Source of the DNA: UMGS1975 sp959600905 | GTDB lineage: Bacteria > Bacillota > Clostridia > Christensenellales > QAND01 | Direction: 5' to 3' | DNA length: 64,000 nt | Assembly (NCBI GenBank): GCA_959600905.1 | Contig: CAUGNO010000003.1 | Coordinates: forward strand, 1-64,000 | In this document: positions 44,831-52,634 of the stretch, piece after piece | How positions within the stretch are numbered: position 1 is the first letter of the stretch | Layout: each line of letters begins with the position of its first letter | The notes under the pieces: generated by a model | Seen by the model: the letters and a program-made list of their open reading frames with translations, nothing else | Database searches by the model: none | What the model was told of the DNA's origin: nothing | Position numbers and translations under genes: made by a program

Positions 44831-44862
44831 AAAAAACCGCCGAGAGTTTTCAGCGGTTTTTT
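44831..44862 (-). terminator. Terminator of the feo operon
   Basis: AAAAAACCGC and GCGGTTTTTT form the arms of a hairpin about 25 bases past the stop of the regulator gene. Confidence 0.82.
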
Positions 44863-44885
44863 CGCAACATCTTTTTTCTCTTAAT

Positions 44886-45287
44886 TTACTGCCCCACAGC
44901 GCGCTGGCTTTGCTTTGCATTCTTTTCAAATTGCTGCATACATTGGCATAATTCTTGGATAGATTCGCTCTGGCTCCCCAACAAAACCGCCGCGCTTTCC
45001 TCTGCTGCACTGTTTTTCATCTGCATGATCCCAATGAAAAAATCCCGCATGGTAAGGTACTGTTTGGCATAGCGTTGGGCCATCTCTGTACCGATTTCCG
45101 TCATCCGGGGCAATCCCTTTTCATCCAACTCAATCAATTGTCTGTTTTTCAGCCGCCCCAGCATCCGATGCACGCTAGGCTTACTAACCTGCAAACGCCT
45201 GGCGATTTGCCCTAACCGCACGATTCCATGGGGCTGTAACTCGTAAATTGCCAAAATATATTTGATTTGTGCCGTTGTCAATTGCAT
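44886..45287 (-). CDS. DtxR/MntR-like regulator of the feo operon
   Basis: This 133-residue protein has the N-terminal winged-helix layout of the DtxR/MntR family (TAQIKYILAIYELQPHG, IARRLQVSKPSVHRMLGRLK, then MTEIGTEMAQ). The following helices are where DtxR-type proteins carry His and Glu metal ligands. This sequence has no histidine after residue 40 and reads SAAEESAAVLLGSQSESIQELCQC, so the canonical sites seem lost; Cys114 and Cys116 are alternatives. It probably binds the GTTAG-N6-CTAAC repeats upstream of feoA. The start at 45287 excludes 16 upstream residues that read through a hairpin. Confidence 0.72.
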   Translation of the reverse strand: MQLTTAQIKYILAIYELQPHGIVRLGQIARRLQVSKPSVHRMLGRLKNRQLIELDEKGLPRMTEIGTEMAQRYAKQYLTMRDFFIGIMQMKNSAAEESAAVLLGSQSESIQELCQCMQQFEKNAKQSQRAVGQ

Positions 45288-45309
45288 ATCGTCCTCGTTT
45301 CCATGCAAA

Positions 45310-45341
45310 AGCGGAGTGGGGGCCATGCTCCACACTCCGCT
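45310..45341 (-). terminator. Hairpin between the Cys-rich protein and the regulator
   Basis: AGCGGAGTG and CACTCCGCT pair, followed on the minus strand by a short T-run. It looks like a weak terminator or attenuator that would reduce expression of the regulator relative to feoB. That reading is inference. Confidence 0.55.
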
Positions 45342-45382
45342 GATTTACATTCTATCCATCTCATCCGTCTTTCACTATGGAC

Positions 45383-45556
45383 TCAATGCTTGTGGCATAT
45401 TCCAGAAGAGGCACAATGATCACAGCCGCAGCCGCAGGAACTTTGCCCCTTTCTTCTATCCCTGTACACCTTTACCACTGCCGCTGCCACAATCGCTAAG
45501 ACTGCCAATCCTACCAGGATCGTGCCTCCATAAGCTTGCAAAAAGCTTCCCATCAT
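45383..45556 (-). CDS. FeoB-associated Cys-rich membrane protein
   Basis: This 57-residue protein has one hydrophobic segment (about 11-28), then a basic stretch (KVYRDRRKG) and a Cys/His-rich tail reading SSCGCGCDHCASSGICHKH. This is the pattern of the small proteins that follow feoB in many Firmicutes (FeoB-associated Cys-rich family). GGAGGGAG lies upstream of two adjacent ATG codons at 45556 and 45553. It begins 21 bases after the feoB stop. A role in iron handling at the FeoB pore is commonly assumed but not shown. Confidence 0.85.
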   Translation of the reverse strand: MMGSFLQAYGGTILVGLAVLAIVAAAVVKVYRDRRKGQSSCGCGCDHCASSGICHKH

Positions 45557-45577
45557 TGCTCCCTCCTTTTCTCAATG

Positions 45578-48001
45578 TTAAGCGTTTGCTTTATTGGCCT
45601 TTATAGAAACCTTCAATGTATCGCTTTCTTTATACGGACGGAACAACATATACAGGATAAACGCTACAATGGCAATCGCTACGATAGAGCCCAACACATT
45701 GCCCTGTCCGGAAAAAAGCATGCCCAGCTGGTATACCACCAAGGCCATCGCATAAGCAAACCCGCATTGATACCCAATGGCAAACCAGGTCCACTTTGCG
45801 CTGTTCATCTCCCGCTTGATGGCGCCGATGGCCGCAAAGCAGGGCGCGCACAGCAAGTTGAATACGAGGAAGGAATAAGCGGACAACGGTGTGAAGGCTG
45901 TCTGCATGTTGGTCCAAACCTGCCAGCCATTCTCTGCTACCTCGCCGGCGCCAAACAGTACACCAAAGGTACCTACAACGTTTTCCTTTGCAATCAAACC
46001 GGTCACGGACGCCACAGCGCTCTGCCAGTTGCCCCAGCCCAAGGGGGTAAAGATCCAGGCAATGCCATTGCCGATGGCTGCCAAGATGCTGTCGTTCATA
46101 TCGACCATGCCAAATCCTTCTGCTCCCCAACCGAAATTAGAGGTGAACCAAACGAGAATGGTGGCCAACAGGATGATGGTTCCGGCCTTTTTGATAAAGG
46201 ACCAGCCGCGTTCCCACATCGAACGGAGCACGCTGCCCACCGTCGGCCAATGGTAAGCCGGCAATTCCATAACAAACGGAGCCGGATCACCCGCAAACAT
46301 CTTTGTCTTTTTCAGCATGATCCCGGAGATAATAATGGCCGCAATGCCCACAAAGTATGCGCTGGGTGCCACCCACCATGCCCCTCCAAACAAAGCGCCT
46401 GCTATCAAGGCGATGATCGGCAGCTTCGCCCCACAGGGGATAAAGGTCGTCGTCATAATCGTCATCTTACGGTCGCGGTCGTTTTCAATTGTACGGGAGG
46501 CCATTACGCCCGGAACGCCGCAGCCCGTGCCGATGAGCATTGGGATAAAGGATTTTCCGGACAGCCCGAATTTTCGGAAAATACGATCCATCACAAACGC
46601 GATACGCGCCATGTATCCGCAGGATTCCAAAAATGCAAGCAGCAAAAACAATACCAGCATCTGTGGCACAAAGCCCAGCACTGCGCCTACACCCGCTACA
46701 ATACCATCCAAGATCAGGCCTTGCAGCCACGGCGCACAATGAATCGCTTCCAACCCGTTTTCAATCAATACCGGAATGCCCGGCACCCAGGTTCCGTATG
46801 CCGCCGGGTCCGGTTCCTCCAGAGATGCCGCTTCTTGATAAGAGGCATAGGTAACCGGGATGGATTCTTCCAGGTTGCCCTCGTCATCATACATCTCTGC
46901 CGTAGCGGTCAGGGTGGTGGCTTCCGCGGGATCTACGCCCGCTTCTTCAGCGGCCCCTTCAAAGGCCTCGATGATCGCTGCCGGTACGTCATATTCTTCT
47001 GCGGCCTCTTCATACGCAGCACGCCCATTTCCAAAGAGAAACCATCCATCTCCAAACAGGCCGTCATTGGCCCAGTCCGTAGCCCAAGTACCCACCGTCG
47101 AAACGGACAGGAAGTACACGACAAACATGACCACAGCAAAGATCGGCAAGGCCAAAAAGCGATTGGTTACGATTTTATCAATCTTATCGGAAGTAGACAG
47201 CTTGCCTGCATTCTTTTTCTTATAGCAGCCTTTAATAATAGAAGAAATATAAACATACCGTTCGTTGGTAATGATGCTCTCCGCATCATCATCCAGCTCT
47301 TTTTCGGCCGCTGCAATATCCTGCTCGATATGGGACAATACCGAAGGATCCAGCTTTAGCTGCTCCAACACCTTTTCATCCCGTTCAAAGATTTTAACCG
47401 CATACCAGCGTTGCTGCTCTGCCGGCATGGTATGCACAGCCGCTTCTTCGATGTGGGCAATCGCATGCTCTACCACGCCGCTGAAGCTGTGCTGCGGTAC
47501 CGTGGTTTCGCCCTGTGCTGCCCTGACGGCTTCTGCTGCTGCCTGCATGGTGCCATGTCCTTTCAAGGCCGAAATCTCAACAACCTTGCAGCCCAGCTGG
47601 CGAGACAATTCTTCAATGTTGATCTTATCTCCGTTTTTCTTTACGACGTCCATCATGTTGACCGCCACAACCACCGGAATACCAAGCTCTGTCAGCTGCG
47701 TGGTCAGATACAGATTACGCTCCAGGTTTGTGCCGTCAATGATGTTTAAAATCGCATCGGGGCGCTCATTGATCAGGTAGTTTCTCGCAACAACCTCTTC
47801 CAGCGTATAAGGAGACAGGGAATAAATACCCGGAAGATCCGTGATGGTGACATCATGATGCTTTTTTAGCTTGCCTTCCTTTTTCTCCACCGTAACGCCG
47901 GGCCAGTTCCCTACAAATTGGTTTGCGCCCGTCAACGCGTTGAACAGCGTCGTTTTACCGCTGTTCGGATTGCCTGCAAGCGCAATTCTTACGTTTGGCA
48001 T
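45578..48001 (-). CDS. feoB: Ferrous iron transporter FeoB
   Basis: This 807-residue transporter has an N-terminal G domain with G1 GNPNSGKT (10-17), DLPG (55-58) and NMMD (115-118). A helical GDI-like region and a membrane domain with the Gate motifs follow (LIGTGCGVPGVMASRTIEND, FIPCGAKLPIIALI). After the first membrane helix there is an acidic loop of about 90 residues (about 318-408), rich in Glu, Ala and Pro, that should lie outside the cell. The gene is the core of the feo operon. Confidence 0.97.
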   Translation of the reverse strand: MPNVRIALAGNPNSGKTTLFNALTGANQFVGNWPGVTVEKKEGKLKKHHDVTITDLPGIYSLSPYTLEEVVARNYLINERPDAILNIIDGTNLERNLYLTTQLTELGIPVVVAVNMMDVVKKNGDKINIEELSRQLGCKVVEISALKGHGTMQAAAEAVRAAQGETTVPQHSFSGVVEHAIAHIEEAAVHTMPAEQQRWYAVKIFERDEKVLEQLKLDPSVLSHIEQDIAAAEKELDDDAESIITNERYVYISSIIKGCYKKKNAGKLSTSDKIDKIVTNRFLALPIFAVVMFVVYFLSVSTVGTWATDWANDGLFGDGWFLFGNGRAAYEEAAEEYDVPAAIIEAFEGAAEEAGVDPAEATTLTATAEMYDDEGNLEESIPVTYASYQEAASLEEPDPAAYGTWVPGIPVLIENGLEAIHCAPWLQGLILDGIVAGVGAVLGFVPQMLVLFLLLAFLESCGYMARIAFVMDRIFRKFGLSGKSFIPMLIGTGCGVPGVMASRTIENDRDRKMTIMTTTFIPCGAKLPIIALIAGALFGGAWWVAPSAYFVGIAAIIISGIMLKKTKMFAGDPAPFVMELPAYHWPTVGSVLRSMWERGWSFIKKAGTIILLATILVWFTSNFGWGAEGFGMVDMNDSILAAIGNGIAWIFTPLGWGNWQSAVASVTGLIAKENVVGTFGVLFGAGEVAENGWQVWTNMQTAFTPLSAYSFLVFNLLCAPCFAAIGAIKREMNSAKWTWFAIGYQCGFAYAMALVVYQLGMLFSGQGNVLGSIVAIAIVAFILYMLFRPYKESDTLKVSIKANKANA

Positions 48002-48026
48002 TTTCCATTCTTCCTTTCACATTTGA

Positions 48027-48040
48027 TTAGTTGGAACTAA
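48027..48040 (-). promoter_or_regulatory. Third feo inverted repeat, between feoA and feoB
   Basis: TTAG-N6-CTAA lies 26 bases upstream of feoB and shares the TTAG/CTAA core arms and spacing of the two repeats at the operon promoter. No -35/-10 pair is obvious around it. Confidence 0.5.
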
Positions 48041-48071
48041 CAGCAGGGCAAAAAACAGGGGATTTGGCCCC

Positions 48072-48299
48072 TTATTCCCCTTCCACCTCAATCATATCGG
48101 CGTCGGCTTTGCGGATAGAAAGCTCATACCCCCTCACCGTAACCTCGATCGGGTCGCCCAACGGTGCCACCTTGCGCACATGCACCTGAACACCCTTTGT
48201 AATGCCCATGTCCATGATTCTTCGCTTTACAGCGCCTTCTCCGTGCAGCTTAACCACAGACACAGTGCCTCCGACCTTCACTTGCCGCAACGTATTCAT
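48072..48299 (-). CDS. feoA: FeoA family protein (second copy)
   Basis: This 75-residue SH3-like protein shows the FeoA pattern: VVKLHGEGAVKRRIMDMGIT followed by KGVQVHVRKVAPLGDPIEVTVRGYELSIRKADADMI. FeoA is a cytosolic partner of FeoB. This copy keeps the complete APLGDPIEV segment. GGAGGAG precedes the ATG. It follows another FeoA gene 32 bases upstream. Confidence 0.93.
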   Translation of the reverse strand: MNTLRQVKVGGTVSVVKLHGEGAVKRRIMDMGITKGVQVHVRKVAPLGDPIEVTVRGYELSIRKADADMIEVEGE

Positions 48300-48331
48300 T
48301 GCATCTCCTCCTTAAAATATATCAATGGATG

Positions 48332-48544
48332 TTACACCATGATTTTACTAGCCATTTCCTTGCTGATTGCTACTCTGGATTCCTTTACATTTACAATCAA
48401 ATTGCCACCCATCGCCGCAATCACAGTAACAAAGCCGCCGGGCACAAATCCTAGATTTTCCAGATGGGCGCGTACCTCCGCCTTTCCGCCGACTCGGCGA
48501 ATCATGCTTTCCTCGCCTACGGGCGCCAATGTCAACGGCATCAT
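48332..48544 (-). CDS. feoA: FeoA family protein (first copy)
   Basis: This 70-residue protein has the same fold: LAPVGEESMIRRVGGKAEVR, HLENLGFVPGGFVTVIAAMG, GNLIVNVKESRVAISKEMA. It is more divergent than the second copy and lacks the DP of the PLGDP segment. The start is set at 48544 (two adjacent ATG codons) with AAGGAGG 5 bases upstream; the longer frame from 48598 reads through the promoter region. It is the first gene of the operon. Confidence 0.92.
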   Translation of the reverse strand: MMPLTLAPVGEESMIRRVGGKAEVRAHLENLGFVPGGFVTVIAAMGGNLIVNVKESRVAISKEMASKIMV

Positions 48545-48599
48545 CGTATCCTCCTTATCCATCTTCCCAAAAATGCATTGGAACATCTTATTCCTCATC

Positions 48600-48640
48600 G
48601 TTAGTATTATCTAACCTTCTATAGGTTAGCATCAACTAAC
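48600..48640 (-). promoter_or_regulatory. Tandem operators of the feo operon
   Basis: Two 16-base inverted repeats of the form GTTAG-N6-CTAAC lie at 48600-48615 and 48625-48640, with centres 25 bases apart. The arms resemble half-sites of DtxR/IdeR-type boxes. One sits between the -35 and -10 boxes and the other at the likely transcription start, as expected for repression. Confidence 0.72.
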
Positions 48641-48651
48641 TCATTTGTCAA
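48623..48651 (-). promoter_or_regulatory. feo operon promoter
   Basis: On the minus strand a perfect TTGACA (48646-48651) and TAACCT (48623-48628) are separated by 17 bases. The -10 is weak, but position and overlap with the operators support it. Confidence 0.6.
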
Positions 48652-48742
48652 CTTCTTTTCCATTTCTTTCCCTGCATTTTGATTTCTCTGTTTTTCGTCC
48701 TTTTGCCCTCGTCTTTGTCTGCCAAACAAAAGCATTCCATAG

Positions 48743-48773
48743 AAAAAAAGCATCCGATTCGGATGCTTTTTTT
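48743..48773 (-). terminator. Terminator after threonine aldolase
   Basis: AAAAAAAGCATCCGA and its exact complement pair around one base. On the minus strand the hairpin ends in seven T directly after the stop. Confidence 0.9.
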
Positions 48774-49808
48774 CTATGCGCTTTGTATCACGTTTTTGAT
48801 TACATCGATCACCGTATCTATATCCTCTTTGGATACATCATGATTGGTGACAAATCTGGAGGCTACGCCTTTTTTTATCTTGGCATTGATGTTATTTTCT
48901 GCGAACGCCTTAGGGAATCGATCCAAAACCGCCCCCGGCAATGTCGTTGTAAAGAATACCATATCGATGTCCACATGGTTCATCTCCACCTCAAAGCCTT
49001 CGATTTGGTTCAGCTGCCCGGCAAGATATTTGGCGTTGGCATGATCCGTAGCTAGATATTTCGGCATTTCATGCAGCGCAATCATCCCCGCCGCCGCCAA
49101 AAAACCGGCCTGTCTCATGCCGCCACCCAACATTTTGCGATGTCTGCGCGCCCTATGGATAAACTGCTTACTTCCCGCAACCATACTTCCTACCGGTGCG
49201 CAAAGCCCTTTGGAAAGGCAGCACATCACGCTATCGCAATATTTTGTGATCTGCTTGACATCTACGCCCAGCGCCGTAGCAGCGTTGAACAAACGCGCAC
49301 CATCCAGGTGTACCGGCACGCCCGCGCGCCGGCCGATGCGATAGATCACCTCCATCTCTGAAAGCGGCACCACCGTACCCATCGAGGTTGCATTTTCCAG
49401 GCTAATCAGGCCAGTCTGCGGAATATGCACATTGCTGTCGTCCGTCAAAGCCGCCTGTATATCTTCTGGGACCATCCGGCCGTCTATCGTCGGAAGGATA
49501 TTGGCGCATACCGCACTCATCACCGCATGCCCGCCTGCCTCATTTGAAACGATATGGTATCCTTCTCCGCTGATCACAGCATCGCCGCGCTGCGTATGCG
49601 CCATCAAGCTGACTTGGTTTCCCATCGTTCCGCTGGGCACAAACATCGCGGCTTCTTTCCCCAGCACCTCGGCGGCCTCTTTTTCCAACCGATTGATGGT
49701 AGGATCATCCCCCATTACATCGTCCCCTACCTCTGCGCGGTACATCGCTTCCCGCATCGCCTGGGTAGGCTGTGTTACGGTGTCGCTGCGTAAATTGATT
49801 CTATGCAT
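48774..49808 (-). CDS. ltaE: Low-specificity L-threonine aldolase
   Basis: This 344-residue PLP enzyme cleaves L-threonine (and allo-threonine) to glycine and acetaldehyde. It starts INLRSDTVTQPTQAMREAM, contains the substrate/cofactor region HLDGARLFNAATALG near residue 165, and has the PLP lysine in CCLSKGLCAPVGS near residue 200. GGGGGAG precedes the ATG. It is a single-gene unit with its own terminator. Confidence 0.95.
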   Translation of the reverse strand: MHRINLRSDTVTQPTQAMREAMYRAEVGDDVMGDDPTINRLEKEAAEVLGKEAAMFVPSGTMGNQVSLMAHTQRGDAVISGEGYHIVSNEAGGHAVMSAVCANILPTIDGRMVPEDIQAALTDDSNVHIPQTGLISLENATSMGTVVPLSEMEVIYRIGRRAGVPVHLDGARLFNAATALGVDVKQITKYCDSVMCCLSKGLCAPVGSMVAGSKQFIHRARRHRKMLGGGMRQAGFLAAAGMIALHEMPKYLATDHANAKYLAGQLNQIEGFEVEMNHVDIDMVFFTTTLPGAVLDRFPKAFAENNINAKIKKGVASRFVTNHDVSKEDIDTVIDVIKNVIQSA

Positions 49809-49935
49809 GGTATCCGCTCCCCCTTATCAGGTTCCTTTTGTATGGATTATAACATAAAGTATACCTATGGCGATGAAAAATTCCCGAGTCTTATAGTATG
49901 CTCTGCCAGATCACCTTCCCTGCCCATTATGCTAT

Positions 49936-49965
49936 AAAAGGCAGACTGAATTCAGTCTGCCTTTT
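49936..49965 (-). terminator. Terminator overlapping the end of the LacI-type gene
   Basis: AAAAGGCAGACTGAA is followed at once by its exact reverse complement, a perfect 30-base palindrome. Its upstream arm contains the last codons and the stop codon of the regulator. Confidence 0.85.
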
Positions 49966-50950
49966 GACATGATGCCCGCTCTACCAGCTTGCAGGGCAAT
50001 ATGGCCTTGATAGGCTGAGGATCCTCATGCCGGCTAAGCACATGATACAGCAGCGACGCGCCATATAGCCCCATCCAGTGGGCCGGCGCATGTATGGTTG
50101 TCAGTGGTGGATTGGTAAACCGCGCGGCATTGATATCGTCAAATCCTACCAAAGAAATCTCCTCCGGTACGCGAATGCCCGCTTCCTGCAAAGCACGCAG
50201 CGCGCCGATGGCAATGGGGTCGCTGCCACAAAAAACGGCAGACGGGCGATCTTCACTTTCCAGCATTGTTTTCATCATCCGATACCCCGCTTCTGAAGTA
50301 AAGGCATCCTCTTGGATGTATGGCAGCGCTTCTATCCCATTTTTTTTGCAAAAATCCAAAAACCACCTTTTCCTAGCATCGGGATACATCGTACCGTCGG
50401 CTAAAAACTCCTGGCCGCCCAGATACCCGATCCGTGTATGCCCCAACCCTTGTAGGTAACATAAAGCCGCCCCAACCGCTTGCTCAAAATCCAAGGTAAT
50501 GCTGCTATCCCCCGGCTGCGGCGCCTCCATATCCAAAAACACCAGCTTGGAGGTATGCTGCTTGAACCGCGCTGCCTCCTGCCGGGTAAATTTTCCTACG
50601 CACAAAAGCCCATCCACGGCAGGCAGAGCATCGGTATTCTGCCAGTCCGCCTTGAAAATACGCTGGATACGAACCCCATTTTGCTCACAAAACGTTTCTA
50701 TGCCCTGCCGGATCTGAAGATAATAAGGATCCTCCATTTCCTGTGCCAAAGTATACCATTGTACGATCCCCATTGTATAAATATGCTTTGGTGCTCTTCT
50801 CTTTTTGATATAATGCAGCGTCTCTGCCGCGTGTAATACAGTACGCCTGGTTTCCTCCGGCACGGATAAAGTCGCATCGTTGTTTAAAATTCTGGAAACC
50901 GTTGCGCTGGAAACCTGCGCCAGCTTTGCCACGTCCTTGATGGTGGGCAT
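49952..50950 (-). CDS. LacI/GalR family transcription regulator
   Basis: This 332-residue regulator has the N-terminal LacI helix-turn-helix TIKDVAKLAQVSSATVSRIL and hinge, then a periplasmic-binding-protein-like effector domain (GHTRIGYLGGQEF, AVFCGSDPIAIGALRAL, EISLVGFDDINAARF). It is divergent from galT, and the intergenic space holds an inverted repeat. The effector is therefore likely galactose or a related sugar, making it a GalR counterpart. AGGAGG precedes the ATG. Confidence 0.92.
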   Translation of the reverse strand: MPTIKDVAKLAQVSSATVSRILNNDATLSVPEETRRTVLHAAETLHYIKKRRAPKHIYTMGIVQWYTLAQEMEDPYYLQIRQGIETFCEQNGVRIQRIFKADWQNTDALPAVDGLLCVGKFTRQEAARFKQHTSKLVFLDMEAPQPGDSSITLDFEQAVGAALCYLQGLGHTRIGYLGGQEFLADGTMYPDARKRWFLDFCKKNGIEALPYIQEDAFTSEAGYRMMKTMLESEDRPSAVFCGSDPIAIGALRALQEAGIRVPEEISLVGFDDINAARFTNPPLTTIHAPAHWMGLYGASLLYHVLSRHEDPQPIKAILPCKLVERASCQKAD

Positions 50951-51012
50951 TTCATTCCTCCTATACGGTACGGCGGGCCTTTTTTGCCGTTGGCCTGCCT
51001 TGGATATATTTT

Positions 51013-51041
51013 ATTATAGTCTTTAAGTCAATTTAAGTCAA
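51013..51041 (-). promoter_or_regulatory. Promoter of the LacI-type regulator
   Basis: On the minus strand TTGACT (51036-51041) and a perfect TATAAT (51013-51018) are separated by 17 bases. The -35 is part of a 10-base direct repeat of TTAAGTCAAT. Confidence 0.75.
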
Positions 51042-51044
51042 TTT

Positions 51045-51076
51045 TTTAGTAAAATTATTGCCCAAATTTTACTAAA
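51045..51076. promoter_or_regulatory. Putative GalR-type operator
   Basis: Perfect 11-base arms TTTAGTAAAAT and ATTTTACTAAA are separated by 10 bases. They lie between the two divergent promoters, next to both -35 boxes, so one bound regulator could control both directions. Confidence 0.7.
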
Positions 51077-51081
51077 TACAA

Positions 51082-51110
51082 TTGACAATTCCCTGGCAAG
51101 CGGCTAGAGT
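51082..51110 (+). promoter_or_regulatory. galTMK promoter
   Basis: A perfect TTGACA (51082-51087) and TAGAGT (51105-51110) are separated by 17 bases, about 28 bases upstream of the galT start and directly downstream of the operator. Confidence 0.72.
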
Positions 51111-51137
51111 AAAAATAGAAAAGGAGGAAGGGTCTCG

Positions 51138-52631
51138 ATGAATCGTGAAATCAATGCACTGCTCCAGTATGCTGTGCAAAAGGGCTTATTGCCGCTGGAG
51201 GAATACGATTATGCCGCCAATCTACTGTTGGATCTGCTGGGCGAAGATTCATTTGCGTATGAGCCCGTGCAGTCTCTGCCCGAAACGGCTGACCCTATCC
51301 TGGAAACGCTGCTGGATAAGGCTGTTTCTAAGGGCCTTATCGAAAACGACGGCACCGGCCGCGATCTATTTGATACCAGGCTCATGAACTGTGTCATGCC
51401 TCGCCCGCATACGGTCATCCAGCGCTTTTGGCAAGCCTATGCCGATGCCCCTCAGTCCGCCACCGATTATTTCTATCGCCTTTCCATCGCCTCCAACTAT
51501 ATCCGAAAGAGCAGAACGGATAAAAATATTGTTTGGAACTCTCCCACCCCCTATGGAGATATGGAAATTTCCATCAACTTATCCAAACCGGAAAAGGATC
51601 CCAAAGAGATTGCCAGGGCGCGGGCCATTCGGCCGAGTGGCTACCCCAAGTGCCTTCTGTGCAAGGAGAATGTAGGGTTTAGCGGCGATGCGGCCAGAGC
51701 CGCCAGGCAGACGCACCGCATCATCCCCCTGGCGCTGGCAACGGGCAAATACTACCTGCAATACTCCCCCTATGTGTATTATAATGAGCACTGCATCGTG
51801 CTCAATCAAACGCATCGGCCCATGGTGGTCGATGAAAGCACCTTTCAAAACCTCTTTTCTTTTTTAGATCTCTTTCCTCATTATATGATTGGCTCCAATG
51901 CAGACCTCCCCATCGTAGGCGGCTCCATCCTCATCCATGACCATTATCAAGGAGGGCGCCATATCTTCCCCATCCAAAAGGCGAAGGTGCTCTATGCCTT
52001 TCCTTTGGCCCAGGAAGATACGCTGGTAGAACTGGTAAAATGGCCCTTATCCACAATCCGCCTCACCTCCGCCAGCAAGGAAGCTTTGATCCGCTTATCC
52101 TGCCGGATCTTAGATTGTTGGCGCAGCTATGACGCGCCGGCATACAACATTTTCTCCCATACCGGCACAACACCCCACAATACCATCACGCCCATTGCCC
52201 GCCGTGTGGGCCAAAAATATCAAATCGATCTTGTGCTGCGCAACAACCGTACAGATGAAACCTATCCTGATGGCATCTTCCATCCGCACCCATCGCTGCA
52301 CCATATCAAAAAGGAAAACATCGGACTCATAGAGGTCATGGGGCTTGCCATTCTACCGGCCCGCCTGAAAGAGGAGTTATCGCTGCTGGGGAATTGTCTG
52401 CTGGGCCGCGCGGACATAGACGCGTATCCGCAGCTGGAAAAGCATCGCACCTGGTATCAAGAGCTGCTTTCCCAGCCTGCCTTTACAACGCAAAACATAC
52501 AAAAACGAATCAAACAGTCGGTCGCAGAGAAGTATGTGCAGGTCTTAGAGGATGCAGGCGTCTTTAAGATGGACGACAACGGCCTTTGCGGACTGATATG
52601 TTTTGTAAAAACAGCATTGAAAGGAGAATAA
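51138..52631 (+). CDS. galT: UDP-glucose-hexose-1-phosphate uridylyltransferase, class II
   Basis: This 497-residue Leloir pathway enzyme swaps UMP between glucose-1-P and galactose-1-P. It is the long Firmicute class II form (short class I forms are about 350). Family features are PRPHTVIQRFWQAY, IRPSGYPKCLLCKENVGFSG, the SILIHDHYQGGRHIFP region with the conserved histidines, and FHPHPSLHHIKKENIGLIEV. AAAGGAGGAAGG precedes the ATG. It is the first gene of a galT-galM-galK operon. Confidence 0.96.
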   Translation: MNREINALLQYAVQKGLLPLEEYDYAANLLLDLLGEDSFAYEPVQSLPETADPILETLLDKAVSKGLIENDGTGRDLFDTRLMNCVMPRPHTVIQRFWQAYADAPQSATDYFYRLSIASNYIRKSRTDKNIVWNSPTPYGDMEISINLSKPEKDPKEIARARAIRPSGYPKCLLCKENVGFSGDAARAARQTHRIIPLALATGKYYLQYSPYVYYNEHCIVLNQTHRPMVVDESTFQNLFSFLDLFPHYMIGSNADLPIVGGSILIHDHYQGGRHIFPIQKAKVLYAFPLAQEDTLVELVKWPLSTIRLTSASKEALIRLSCRILDCWRSYDAPAYNIFSHTGTTPHNTITPIARRVGQKYQIDLVLRNNRTDETYPDGIFHPHPSLHHIKKENIGLIEVMGLAILPARLKEELSLLGNCLLGRADIDAYPQLEKHRTWYQELLSQPAFTTQNIQKRIKQSVAEKYVQVLEDAGVFKMDDNGLCGLICFVKTALKGE

Positions 52632-52634
52632 CAA

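Noticed and set aside
44655..44885. tRNA or small RNA gene in the spoIIE upstream gap
   Set aside because: No cloverleaf or T-loop sequence could be found; only the feo terminator is supported.
45536..47359. 607-codon plus-strand open frame opposite feoB
   Set aside because: Composition is His/Arg/Gln-rich and low in structure, as expected for an antisense shadow of feoB; no known motif.
51020..51042. Direct repeat TTAAGTCAAT as a CRISPR or phage-related repeat
   Set aside because: Only two copies with no spacers; it is explained as part of a promoter region.
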